Of a stretch of 16,544 bases of DNA, positions 1-9,566 are shown one piece after another. The notes under the pieces were generated by a model that was not told where the DNA came from, made no database searches, and was given only the letters and a program-made list of their open reading frames with translations. The stretch's first letter is position 1. Each line of letters opens with the position of its first letter. Both the position numbers and the translations under genes were made by a program. The stretch is from an uncultured Verrucomicrobiota bacterium (lineage in GTDB: Bacteria; Verrucomicrobiota; Kiritimatiellia; RFP12; UBA1067), in contig CALZAJ010000014.1 in the NCBI GenBank assembly GCA_945613785.1, positions 1-16,544 on the forward strand, read 5' to 3'.

Positions 1-3265
<3,265 letters not shown>

Positions 3266-3273
3266 CGGGAAAT

Positions 3274-3301
3274 TGAATATTGAATAATGAATATTGAATA
3301 A
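3274..3301. repeat. Two perfect 14-bp tandem repeats in the pyrG-carB gap
   Basis: TGAATATTGAATAA occurs at 3274-3287 and again, immediately adjacent, at 3288-3301, followed by TGATGG. This AT-rich block fills most of the 55-bp gap between the pyrG stop and the carB start. On the coding strand it occupies the place where a carB ribosome binding site would be. Its composition resembles the AT-rich inserts inside pyrG and carA. Confidence 0.9.
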
Positions 3302-3320
3302 TGATGGAATGTTCCAACCC

Positions 3321-4967
3321 TTATTTCTTCCCGGCCAGCGCAGCCTTCACGAGGCCCTGAAACAGCGGATGGGGTGCGGTCGGACGCGACTTGAACTCGG
3401 GATGGAACTGTCCGGCGATGAAATACGGATGCCCCGGGAGCTCGACGATCTCGACGAGCTTGCCGTCCGGCGACGTGCCCGAGACCTTGAGCCCCGCGGC
3501 CTCGAGCGCCTCGCGGCCCTCGGAATCGTAGTTGAGCTCGTAGCGGTGACGGTGACGCTCGCTGATCTCGGTCTTGCCGTAGAGCTTCGCCGCGAGCGAA
3601 CCCTTCTTGAGCACGCACGGATACGCGCCCAGGCGCATCGTGCCGCCCTTCTGCGTGACCCCGCGCTGCTCGGCCATGAGGTCGATCACGGGATGCGCGG
3701 TCTTCTCGTCGAATTCGGTCGAGTTCGCGTCCTTCCAGCCCACGACGTCACGCGCGTATTCGATCGCCGTGCACTGCATGCCGAGGCAGATGCCGAGGAA
3801 CGGCAGCTTCTTCTCGCGGGCGTACTTGATCGCCAGGATCTTGCCCGGCACGCCGCGGTCGCCGAAACCGCCCGGCACGAGAATGCCGTCGACGCCGTCC
3901 AGCGGACTCTTTCCGCGACGTTCTCCGTTTTCCATTCTCAATTTTTCATTTGCCTCGAGCTCCTCCGCCTCGACGCACTTCACGTGCACCTTCGCGTTGT
4001 GCGCCATGCCCGCATGGTGCAACGCCTCGTGCACCGACTTGTAGGCGTCGCGGATCGCGATGTACTTGCCGACGAGCGCGATCGTGCAGTTGTGCTTGGG
4101 CTCCGTCGCCTTCTTCACGAGCGTATCCCAGACCGTGTGCTTGATCGGCCAGATGTCGAGGTGAAGCTGCTTCAGGACCTGTTCGTCGAGCCCCTGCTTG
4201 CGCAACTCGCGCGGAATCGCGTAGACCGAGTCGGTGACGTCCTTCTCCTCGATGACGCATTCGGGACGGACGTTGCAGAAGAGCGCGAGCTTCTCGAGAT
4301 GCTCCTTCGGTATCGTCATCTCCGTGCGACAGACGAGGATGTCGGGGATGATGCCGATGTTGCGGAGCATGCCGACCGAGTGCTGCGACGGCTTGGTCTT
4401 GAGTTCGCCCGCCGCCTTCAGGTACGGCACCAGCGTCAGATGAACGAAGCAGGTGTTGTCGTAACCGTGCTCGAAACGGAACTGGCGCGCCGCCTCGAGG
4501 AACGGGAGCGACTCGATGTCGCCTGACACGCCGCCGATCTCGCAGAGGACGATGTCACAGTCATGCTCGCCCGCGCACTTGATCGCGTCCTTGATCTCGT
4601 TGGTGACGTGCGGGACGACCTGCACGGTGCCGCCGAGATAGCCGCCCGCGCGCTCACGCGCCAGCACCGCGGAATAGATGCGGCCCGACGTGTAGTTCGA
4701 CGCCTTCGAGCAGGTGACACCCGCGAAGCGCTCGTAGTGTCCGAGGTCGAGATCCGTCTCCGCGCCGTCGTCCGTCACGAACACCTCGCCGTGCTGATAC
4801 GGGGACATCGTGCCGGGATCGACGTTCAGATAGGGGTCGAGCTTCTGCATGAAGACCTTGTAGCCGCGGCTCTTCAGGAGAAGCGCCAGCGACGCGCTCG
4901 TGATGCCCTTGCCGAGCGAGCTCACCACACCGCCGGTGATGAAGACGTATTTGACAGGCTTTTTCAT
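3321..4967 (-). CDS. pyrG: CTP synthase (glutamine-hydrolysing)
   Basis: PyrG makes CTP from UTP, ATP and glutamine, the last step of pyrimidine nucleotide synthesis. The 548-residue product starts MKKPVKYVFITGGVVSSLGK, the typical synthetase N-terminus with the nucleotide loop SLGKG at 17-21. The C-terminal class I glutaminase domain has the nucleophile Cys394 in GICLGMQ and the His522/Glu524 pair in FHPEF, so both active sites look intact. The reading frame is open further upstream to 5504, but that part is carA read in another frame. The ATG at 4967-4965 is chosen because it matches the family N-terminus and overlaps the carA stop as ATGA, suggesting translational coupling. Residues about 340-350 (NEKLRMENGER) are an extra segment between the synthetase linker and the glutaminase strand ILVPGGFG, encoded by AT-rich repeat-like DNA. 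It is placed between carA and carB, which is unusual. Confidence 0.97.
   Translation of the reverse strand: MKKPVKYVFITGGVVSSLGKGITSASLALLLKSRGYKVFMQKLDPYLNVDPGTMSPYQHGEVFVTDDGAETDLDLGHYERFAGVTCSKASNYTSGRIYSAVLARERAGGYLGGTVQVVPHVTNEIKDAIKCAGEHDCDIVLCEIGGVSGDIESLPFLEAARQFRFEHGYDNTCFVHLTLVPYLKAAGELKTKPSQHSVGMLRNIGIIPDILVCRTEMTIPKEHLEKLALFCNVRPECVIEEKDVTDSVYAIPRELRKQGLDEQVLKQLHLDIWPIKHTVWDTLVKKATEPKHNCTIALVGKYIAIRDAYKSVHEALHHAGMAHNAKVHVKCVEAEELEANEKLRMENGERRGKSPLDGVDGILVPGGFGDRGVPGKILAIKYAREKKLPFLGICLGMQCTAIEYARDVVGWKDANSTEFDEKTAHPVIDLMAEQRGVTQKGGTMRLGAYPCVLKKGSLAAKLYGKTEISERHRHRYELNYDSEGREALEAAGLKVSGTSPDGKLVEIVELPGHPYFIAGQFHPEFKSRPTAPHPLFQGLVKAALAGKK
3918..3953 (-). repeat. In-frame AT-rich insert within pyrG
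   Basis: On the coding strand this stretch is rich in GAGAATGGA-like words, in contrast to the GC-rich sequence on either side. It encodes NEKLRMENGER and nearby residues. Compared from memory with E. coli PyrG, where a few residues link the DSQDVE region to LDAILVPGGFG, there are about 10-12 extra residues here. The boundaries are approximate. A similar word (GGAGAATG) occurs twice in the carA insert. Confidence 0.7.
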
Positions 4968-6118
4968 TTGCAGATCATCTTTCTGAATTCGTCGAAGAGG
5001 TATTTCGAGTCGTGCGGACCCGGCGCCGATTCCGGATGGTACTGCACCGAGAACGCCGGCAGCGTCTTGTGACGGACGCCTTCGATCGTGTTGTCGTTGA
5101 GGTTGACGTGCGTCACCTCGAGGCATTCGGGGACCGTCTCGTCCATCACCGCGAAGTTGTGGTTCTGGCTCGTGATCTCGACCGCGCCGGTCGCGAGGTT
5201 CTTGACCGGATGGTTGCAGCCGTGATGGCCGAACTTGAGTCGTCCCGTCTTCGCGCCGCAGGCGATCGACAGGAGCTGATGTCCGAGGCAGATGCCGAAG
5301 ACCGGAACCTTGCCCAGGATCGTCTTGATGTTCTCCTGCGCGTAGGTGACCGCCGCGGGATCGGCCGGTCCGTTCGAGAGGAACACGCCGTCGGGCTTCA
5401 TCTTGAGGACCGCTTCCGCCGTCGTCTTCGCCGGCACGACCGTGACACGGGCGAACTCCGCGAGGTTGCGCAGGATGTTCGTCTTCACGCCGAAGTCGTA
5501 GCACACGACGTGGGGAAGCCGCTTCTGCGTCGGCCGCGGGGCGAATTCATACGGACAGTCGCACGTCACCTTCGCGGCGTAGTCCTGCCCGTCAAGTCCC
5601 TCCCACTGGCGAGCCTGCTCGACCGCCCATTCTTCATTCTCCTTTCTACATTCTCCATTCGCGCCGATCTCTTCGTCGGAGACGTGGAGATAGGCACGCT
5701 GGTTGCCGTGGTCGCGCAGATGAATCGTCAGCGCACGCGTGTCGACCCCGTAGATGCCCGGCACGCCCGCGTCCTTGAGGTACTGGTCAAGCGACTTCGT
5801 GGAACGGAAGTTCGACGCCTCGTCATAGGCGTTCACAACCAGTCCATGTAGAAAAAGACCCCGAGACTCGATGTCTTCGGGGTTTGTTCCGTAATTTCCG
5901 ACTTCGGCCGTCGTCAGGGTGACGAACTGGCCGGCGTAGGAGGGATCGGTCAGGATTTCCTGGTAGCCGCTCATGCCGGTATTGAAAACGACTTCCCCGA
6001 CCTTGTCTTTCCGCGCCCCGAAAGCGACGCCATGGAAGATTGTCCCGTCAGCAAGGGCGAGGAAAGCCTTCCGCTCCCGTTCCGCCTGCCACTTGGCCTG
6101 ATACTCAGCTGTCGTCAT
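4964..6118 (-). CDS. carA: Carbamoyl-phosphate synthase small subunit
   Basis: CarA hydrolyses glutamine and passes the ammonia to CarB. The product is 384 residues, close to the usual length of about 380. The N-terminal CarA domain contains VFNTGMSGYQEILTDPSYAG at about 44-63 and GIYGVDTRALT at 121-131. The class I amidotransferase domain has nucleophile Cys277 in GICLGHQ and His361/Glu363 in QYHPES, so it looks active. An upstream ATG at 6205 would give 413 residues, but it adds non-conserved sequence and spans the predicted promoter. The ATG at 6118-6116 has GAGGAG seven bases before it (6129-6124, ending at 6124), the only clear Shine-Dalgarno among the starts in this window. The stop TGA overlaps the pyrG ATG. 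Residues about 153-163 (NGECRKENEEW) look inserted and are encoded by GGAGAATG-type repeat DNA. A predicted sigma-54 promoter lies directly upstream. Confidence 0.97.
   Translation of the reverse strand: MTTAEYQAKWQAERERKAFLALADGTIFHGVAFGARKDKVGEVVFNTGMSGYQEILTDPSYAGQFVTLTTAEVGNYGTNPEDIESRGLFLHGLVVNAYDEASNFRSTKSLDQYLKDAGVPGIYGVDTRALTIHLRDHGNQRAYLHVSDEEIGANGECRKENEEWAVEQARQWEGLDGQDYAAKVTCDCPYEFAPRPTQKRLPHVVCYDFGVKTNILRNLAEFARVTVVPAKTTAEAVLKMKPDGVFLSNGPADPAAVTYAQENIKTILGKVPVFGICLGHQLLSIACGAKTGRLKFGHHGCNHPVKNLATGAVEITSQNHNFAVMDETVPECLEVTHVNLNDNTIEGVRHKTLPAFSVQYHPESAPGPHDSKYLFDEFRKMICK
5628..5659 (-). repeat. In-frame AT-rich insert within carA
   Basis: The coding strand here contains GGAGAATG twice, followed by GAAGAATGG, in otherwise GC-rich DNA. 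It encodes NGECRKENEEW, between HVSDEEIG and AVEQARQWEG. Typical CarA proteins go from TEEL-like sequence into the next helix with only a few residues, so about 11 residues appear extra. Boundaries are approximate. The word GAGAATG is shared with the pyrG insert. Confidence 0.7.
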
Positions 6119-6143
6119 AAGTTCTCCTCTATCCGTAGGATGG

Positions 6144-6161
6144 TAGCACCATCCGTGCCAA
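6144..6161 (-). promoter_or_regulatory. Predicted sigma-54 promoter of carA
   Basis: The minus strand reads TTGGCACGGATGGTGCTA. This fits the sigma-54 consensus YTGGCACG-N4-TTGCW except for one base (GTGCT for TTGCT), with the invariant GG and GC at the standard 12-bp offset. The predicted start is near 6134, giving a leader of about 16 bases that contains the GAGGAG ribosome binding site and runs to the ATG at 6118. The identical 18 bp is found in front of purF. Known: sigma-54 needs an ATP-driven activator bound upstream. Inferred: carA-pyrG-carB responds to nitrogen or glutamine status. Confidence 0.75.
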
Positions 6162-6205
6162 CGGGGGATAAGTTCGGCATCGAACCCGATAACGGCAAAG
6201 TTCAA

Positions 6206-6263
6206 CGCGGGGCCTTACATTTGTTGTAAAACCCCGCGCGTGAGGTCTCCAAGAAATGTAAGG
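6206..6263 (-). promoter_or_regulatory. Nested inverted repeats between purF and carA
   Basis: Two perfect pairings are present. CCTTACATTT at 6213-6222 pairs with AAATGTAAGG at 6254-6263 (10 bp). CGCGGGG at 6206-6212 pairs with CCCCGCG at 6232-6238 (7 bp) and encloses an inner TTACA/TGTAA stem. In RNA made from the minus strand the two pairings interleave as an H-type pseudoknot, or compete as alternative hairpins. The block is upstream of the predicted carA start, so it is either the purF 3' end (terminator-like, though without a good T-run) or, as DNA, a binding site. TTACA-N5-TGTAA at 6215-6229 and the copy at 6254-6263 lie about 81-129 bp upstream of the predicted carA start, suitable for a sigma-54 activator. 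Confidence 0.55.
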
Positions 6264-6282
6264 AGACGCAATACTTGACGGA

Positions 6283-7986
6283 TTAATACGAGCGATCAGA
6301 CCTTTTCTCGAGATAATTGAGCAAGGCCTTGCGCAGGACCTTATAGCCGCCCTCGGTCGGGTATTCGCCAGTGAAGTACCAGTCACCCGTATTGAGCGGA
6401 CAGCACCGGTGCAGGTTGTCGACCGTCTGATAGACGACCTCAACCTTCGCCCGAAGTCCTGACGGCACCAAGAGTCGCGCAATCTCCGCGTTGTGCTGCT
6501 CCTCGGTGAACATCGCGTAGATCTTCTTGAGCGGATCGCGCTCGTCAGACATCAGGGCCTTGCGCAAAAGCTCGTCCGCCGAACGGCACGGTCCCAGCTC
6601 GCCCTTCGCCGCAGCCTCGTTCAAAAGGTTGACGAGCGCACGGAAGGCCACGAGTTCGCCCAGGGTCGACATGTCAATGCCATAGCAGTCGGGGTAGCGG
6701 ATCGGCGGTGCGGACGAGGCGACGACGATCTTCCGCGGACCGAGCCGATCGAGCATCGGCAGGATTGCGTTCTTCATCGTATTTCCGCGGACGATCGAGT
6801 CGTCGAGGACGACGAGCGAATCCTTGCCCTCGCGGACGAGTCCGTACGTGACGTCGTAGACGTGCTTGTAGAATTCGCGACGGGCCGACGCATCGGCGAT
6901 GAAGGTGCGGAACTTCGCATCCTTGATGGCCACCTGTCCGAAACGGATGGATTTCCCGCACTTCACGCCTTCACTGATCATGTGCTCGAGGAGTCCGTGG
7001 AAGCTGACCTGCGCCGAATTCGGAATGTAGCTGAAGAAAATGTCCTCGAGATCGGCATCGGCGGCCTCGACAATCTGGTCTGCAAGCGCAGCTCCGAGCG
7101 CCTTGCGCTCGTGATGGATCATTGCGTCATTGGCGCGCGAGAAGTAGATGCGCTCGAACACGCAGGCACGATGTTCGGCCAGGGCGAGACAGTCGCGGAA
7201 CTCCGCCGTGCCGTCCGACTCGATCACCAGCACCTTGCCGGGCGGCAGCGGCTTCACGTCGTCGAACGAGCAGTCGAAGGCCGCCTGGATGGCGGGACGC
7301 TCCGACGCGACGACGACCACTTCGTCTGTCATATAGTAGAAGCCCGGTCGAATCCCGTGCGGATCGCGAATGGCGAACGACGTGCCCGCCGCCGTGGAAC
7401 CGATCAGCGTGAACGCGCCGTCCGCCCCCGTCAGCGCCTCCTTGAGCGCCGTCTCGATCGGCTTGCCGTGCTTGAGATTGTGGGCGATGAGCTCCGTCAT
7501 CAGGTAACCGTCCGCCTTGCAGGACGGGAAGAAGCCGAGGCCGCGGTACTCTTCGAACAGCTCGTGCGTATTGGTCAGGTTGAAGTTGCCGGCGAGGAGC
7601 AGCGTACGCTCCAGCGTCGAGGCGACGTGCACGAACGGATGACAGAAATTGAGATCCTGACGTCCAAATGTCGCATATCGGAGATGTCCGAGGAAGACCG
7701 TCTCGTCAGGCGTCGTCGCACGCTTCGCGATCTGTCCGAGAAGATCGGTGAGCGGCTGCGCGGCAACCGACTTCAGGACGCGATACGGCGGCGTGCCTGG
7801 CTCGGGCTGCAGGCGGAGCATCGCCGCACCAGCGCCATCCTGTCCGCGATTGTGCTGTTTCTCCAGCAAAAGCGACAGTTTCACGCCGCCAAAGTCACTC
7901 GTACCGTATTTGTCACGGTAAAAAGACGCGCCCTTGCGCAGACGCAGAAGCGCCACGCCACATTCGTGCTTAAGATCGTCGGACAT
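6283..7986 (-). CDS. purF: Amidophosphoribosyltransferase (glutamine PRPP amidotransferase)
   Basis: PurF makes phosphoribosylamine from PRPP and glutamine, the first committed step of purine synthesis. The 567-residue product begins MSDDLKHECGVALLRL. Cys9 would be the Ntn nucleophile exposed after removal of an eight-residue leader. LLLEKQHNRGQDGAG (39-53), HLRYATFG (101-108) and GNFNLTN (133-139) belong to the class II glutaminase domain. VVLDDSIVRGNT at 392-403 is the PRPP-binding loop of the phosphoribosyltransferase domain. It is longer than E. coli PurF (about 505) and its LKHECG start recalls the Bacteroidetes/PVC type. The ATG at 7986-7984 has no Shine-Dalgarno; a sigma-54 promoter predicts a start only about five bases upstream. 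The gap to carA is 164 bp and that to the upstream MFS gene is 102 bp. Confidence 0.97.
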   Translation of the reverse strand: MSDDLKHECGVALLRLRKGASFYRDKYGTSDFGGVKLSLLLEKQHNRGQDGAGAAMLRLQPEPGTPPYRVLKSVAAQPLTDLLGQIAKRATTPDETVFLGHLRYATFGRQDLNFCHPFVHVASTLERTLLLAGNFNLTNTHELFEEYRGLGFFPSCKADGYLMTELIAHNLKHGKPIETALKEALTGADGAFTLIGSTAAGTSFAIRDPHGIRPGFYYMTDEVVVVASERPAIQAAFDCSFDDVKPLPPGKVLVIESDGTAEFRDCLALAEHRACVFERIYFSRANDAMIHHERKALGAALADQIVEAADADLEDIFFSYIPNSAQVSFHGLLEHMISEGVKCGKSIRFGQVAIKDAKFRTFIADASARREFYKHVYDVTYGLVREGKDSLVVLDDSIVRGNTMKNAILPMLDRLGPRKIVVASSAPPIRYPDCYGIDMSTLGELVAFRALVNLLNEAAAKGELGPCRSADELLRKALMSDERDPLKKIYAMFTEEQHNAEIARLLVPSGLRAKVEVVYQTVDNLHRCCPLNTGDWYFTGEYPTEGGYKVLRKALLNYLEKRSDRSY

Positions 7987-8066
7987 AAGTGCCAGACAAT
8001 TAGCACCATCCGTGCCAATGCACGTTTCGTGCGATTACCTGAATAAAAACAGCCACTTATGTCCGA
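7979..8066 (-). promoter_or_regulatory. 13-bp inverted repeat covering the purF start codon
   Basis: TCGGACATAAGTG at 7979-7991 on the plus strand is the exact reverse complement of CACTTATGTCCGA at 8054-8066. In RNA read from the MFS gene into purF the two arms could pair over 13 bp, enclosing the purF AUG (7986-7984). The predicted sigma-54 start (about 7991) falls at the outer edge of the proximal arm, so transcripts from that promoter would lack the distal arm and leave the AUG free. The distal arm overlaps a second small palindrome, GTCCGATTCGGAC at 8061-8073. The pairing is seen; the regulatory role is inferred. Confidence 0.55.
8001..8018 (-). promoter_or_regulatory. Predicted sigma-54 promoter of purF
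   Basis: The minus strand carries TTGGCACGGATGGTGCTA, identical over 18 bp to the element in front of carA and a near-perfect -24/-12 match. The predicted start is near 7991, only about five bases before the ATG at 7986, so the mRNA would be nearly leaderless. A short hairpin GCACG-AAA-CGTGC lies just upstream (8020-8032). Sequences around the two 18-bp copies differ, which argues for a conserved site and not a recent duplication. Confidence 0.72.
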
Positions 8067-8082
8067 TTCGGACGCAAGCGGT

Positions 8083-8097
8083 TTACATTTACTGTCG
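8083..8097. promoter_or_regulatory. Possible activator site upstream of purF
   Basis: The plus strand reads TTACATTTACTGTCG, resembling TTACATTTGTTGTAA upstream of carA (6215) and TTACATTTCTTGGAG on the minus strand at 6261-6247. Each contains TTACATTT-N-YTG. This copy is about 92-106 bp upstream of the predicted purF start and overlaps the last codons of the MFS gene. The spacing suits a sigma-54 activator site, but with three copies the motif remains tentative. Confidence 0.35.
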
Positions 8098-9318
8098 ACC
8101 CGGTTTCGGAACGGTCAGGGCGAAAGCGGAATTACAGAGCGACATCACCGCGGCAGACGCGAAGAGGATGCCGGGTCCGAACCGATCGTAGATCCAGCCG
8201 CCGAGCAACGCGTAAAAGACCGTGACGACGTGGTTGACGGAAATGCCCGAGGAAAGCGTCGCCGAGAGCTCCTCCTGCGAATCGGACAGCGTCCGCGCAT
8301 AGAGATTCGTCGCAATCGAACAGTTGGAGAGGATGGCGTCAAGGATGTAGTTGACGCAAACGACCGCCAGGGCGACCGAGGTCGGGAAGAGATCCTTCGA
8401 GAAGCCATAGAGAAGGCAGACACCGGCGAGGACGACCGTGTCCCAGATCATCACGTTGCGATAGCCCCAACGATCCACGAGACGTCCGACGAGTCGTCCG
8501 CCCCAAAGCGCAGTCAGAAACGCGCTGACCGCGAAAAGGACCGCGACATGACGCGTCTCCAGTCCGTAGGCGTTGATCAGGACGAACGGACCGAAGGTGA
8601 AGAACACCTGCTTGCGCGCGCCATAGAAGAGCTCCAGCGCATAGAACTTCGAGTACTTGCGGCGAAAATAGAATTTCGGTCGACGCCTCATGCGTTCACC
8701 GGGCTCGGCCTTGCGCATCGAGAAGATGACACTCGCGCCCAACAGCGCGATCACCACCACGAATACGGCATCGTACAGCGTACGGGCGGCGATGCCGTCA
8801 AAGAGCCGCGGACCGAAGAAGAACACCGCGGCCGCGATGAGACTGCCCGCGACCGTGCCGGCATTCATCATGCTCGTCATGAAACCGAGCGATTCGCCGC
8901 CCTTCCCGTCCTTCGCCAGCATCAGCGAAAGGGACTGGCGGACGGGCATGACGGTGTGTTCGCCCAGGCTCCAGAACGCAATCAGCGCGACGGCACCAGC
9001 CCAGGGAACGGAGAACATCAGAAGCCCCGCCGCGAGAATGGAGACGATTGTGCCGATTCGCAGGACGCGCCAATCGGAGAAGCGACTCAACAGCGCCAGG
9101 ACCGCGACGAGCAACACGCCCGGGATCTCGCGCATGAACTCCAAGACGCCGCGGTCGAAGCCGTTGATGTGATACTCGTCGACGACGAAATTGTGAAATA
9201 CCGCGTTGAAGCATCCCATGCCGATGCCCCACACGAGAATGCCCGTGAAGAAGGTCCGCGCCCCCGAACCGGGACGGCAGATCTCCAGACAAGTCTTGCG
9301 GATGCCCGTGAATTTCAT
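8089..9318 (-). CDS. Major facilitator superfamily transporter
   Basis: The 409-residue product is an integral membrane protein with about 11-12 hydrophobic segments, for example GILVWGIGMGCFNAVF (26-41), GVLLVAVLALLSRF and LYDAVFVVVIALLGASVIF. A basic, hydrophilic loop (MRKAEPGERMRRRPKFYFRR) near the middle separates two six-helix halves, as in MFS carriers. WGGRLVGRLVDRWGYRN, near residue 285, resembles the Gly-Arg-Asp-Arg loop that follows helix 2 or 8 in MFS proteins. The substrate cannot be told from sequence; lying upstream of purF does not prove a nucleobase role. The ATG at 9318 has no Shine-Dalgarno but has an extended -10 box close upstream. The gene is separated from purF by 102 bp that hold the purF promoter. 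Confidence 0.85.
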   Translation of the reverse strand: MKFTGIRKTCLEICRPGSGARTFFTGILVWGIGMGCFNAVFHNFVVDEYHINGFDRGVLEFMREIPGVLLVAVLALLSRFSDWRVLRIGTIVSILAAGLLMFSVPWAGAVALIAFWSLGEHTVMPVRQSLSLMLAKDGKGGESLGFMTSMMNAGTVAGSLIAAAVFFFGPRLFDGIAARTLYDAVFVVVIALLGASVIFSMRKAEPGERMRRRPKFYFRRKYSKFYALELFYGARKQVFFTFGPFVLINAYGLETRHVAVLFAVSAFLTALWGGRLVGRLVDRWGYRNVMIWDTVVLAGVCLLYGFSKDLFPTSVALAVVCVNYILDAILSNCSIATNLYARTLSDSQEELSATLSSGISVNHVVTVFYALLGGWIYDRFGPGILFASAAVMSLCNSAFALTVPKPGRQ

Positions 9319-9329
9319 AACGGGCAGAG

Positions 9330-9338
9330 ATTATATCA
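9330..9338 (-). promoter_or_regulatory. Extended -10 promoter of the MFS gene
   Basis: The minus strand reads TGATATAAT, a perfect TGnTATAAT extended -10. I see no convincing -35 hexamer at 16-18 bp. A start about seven bases downstream (near 9323) would leave a leader of about five bases before the ATG at 9318, too short for a ribosome binding site. Confidence 0.6.
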
Positions 9339-9395
9339 CATCTGTCGGCCGACCCGAGTTTGCCAGTTGAAAATTCCAAAATCGTGTTCTCGACC

Positions 9396-9426
9396 AAGCC
9401 CGCATGCGTTTTTCGCTTGCGGGCTT
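9396..9426. repeat. GC-rich hairpin, possible terminator
   Basis: AAGCCCGCA at 9396-9404 pairs with TGCGGGCTT at 9418-9426. After one mismatch, GCG/CGC extends the stem toward a TTTTT loop at 9409-9413. Neither strand has a clear T-run after the stem, so a terminator role is uncertain. It lies between the possible gene remnant and the MFS promoter, where a stop for minus-strand transcripts would make sense. Confidence 0.5.
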
Positions 9427-9446
9427 CATAATAATTATGTGGTTAC

Positions 9447-9555
9447 TCAGAACGGGTTCACTGACGACTTCAACTCCCTGATGTCTCCGTTTGTGTAGAT
9501 CTTCGCCGGGATCTCGAGGCCGAACGCCTTGAGCAGCAGACCGATTGCGATCGTC
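9447..9555 (-). pseudogene. Possible 3' remnant of a lost gene
   Basis: One minus-strand frame reads TIAIGLLLKAFGLEIPAKIY followed by TNGDIRELKSSVNPF and a TGA stop at 9449-9447. The composition looks like genuine protein, unlike the Arg/Asp-rich shadow frames beside it. There is no start codon: the frame is closed upstream by a TAG at 9558-9556, next to the 9567-9607 palindrome. This could be the C-terminal end of a gene cut off by the palindromic element, or chance. I do not recognise the family. Confidence 0.3.
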
Positions 9556-9566
9556 TACAACCATAA

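Noticed and set aside
6119..6205. An N-terminal extension of carA from the ATG at 6205
   Set aside because: The extra 29 residues are not CarA-like, the frame crosses the predicted promoter, and the ATG at 6118 has a good ribosome binding site.
9331..9564. A 77-codon minus-strand frame starting MVVDDRNRSAAQ
   Set aside because: Arg/Asp-rich shadow composition and no ribosome binding site; the neighbouring frame at 9447-9555 looks more like real protein.
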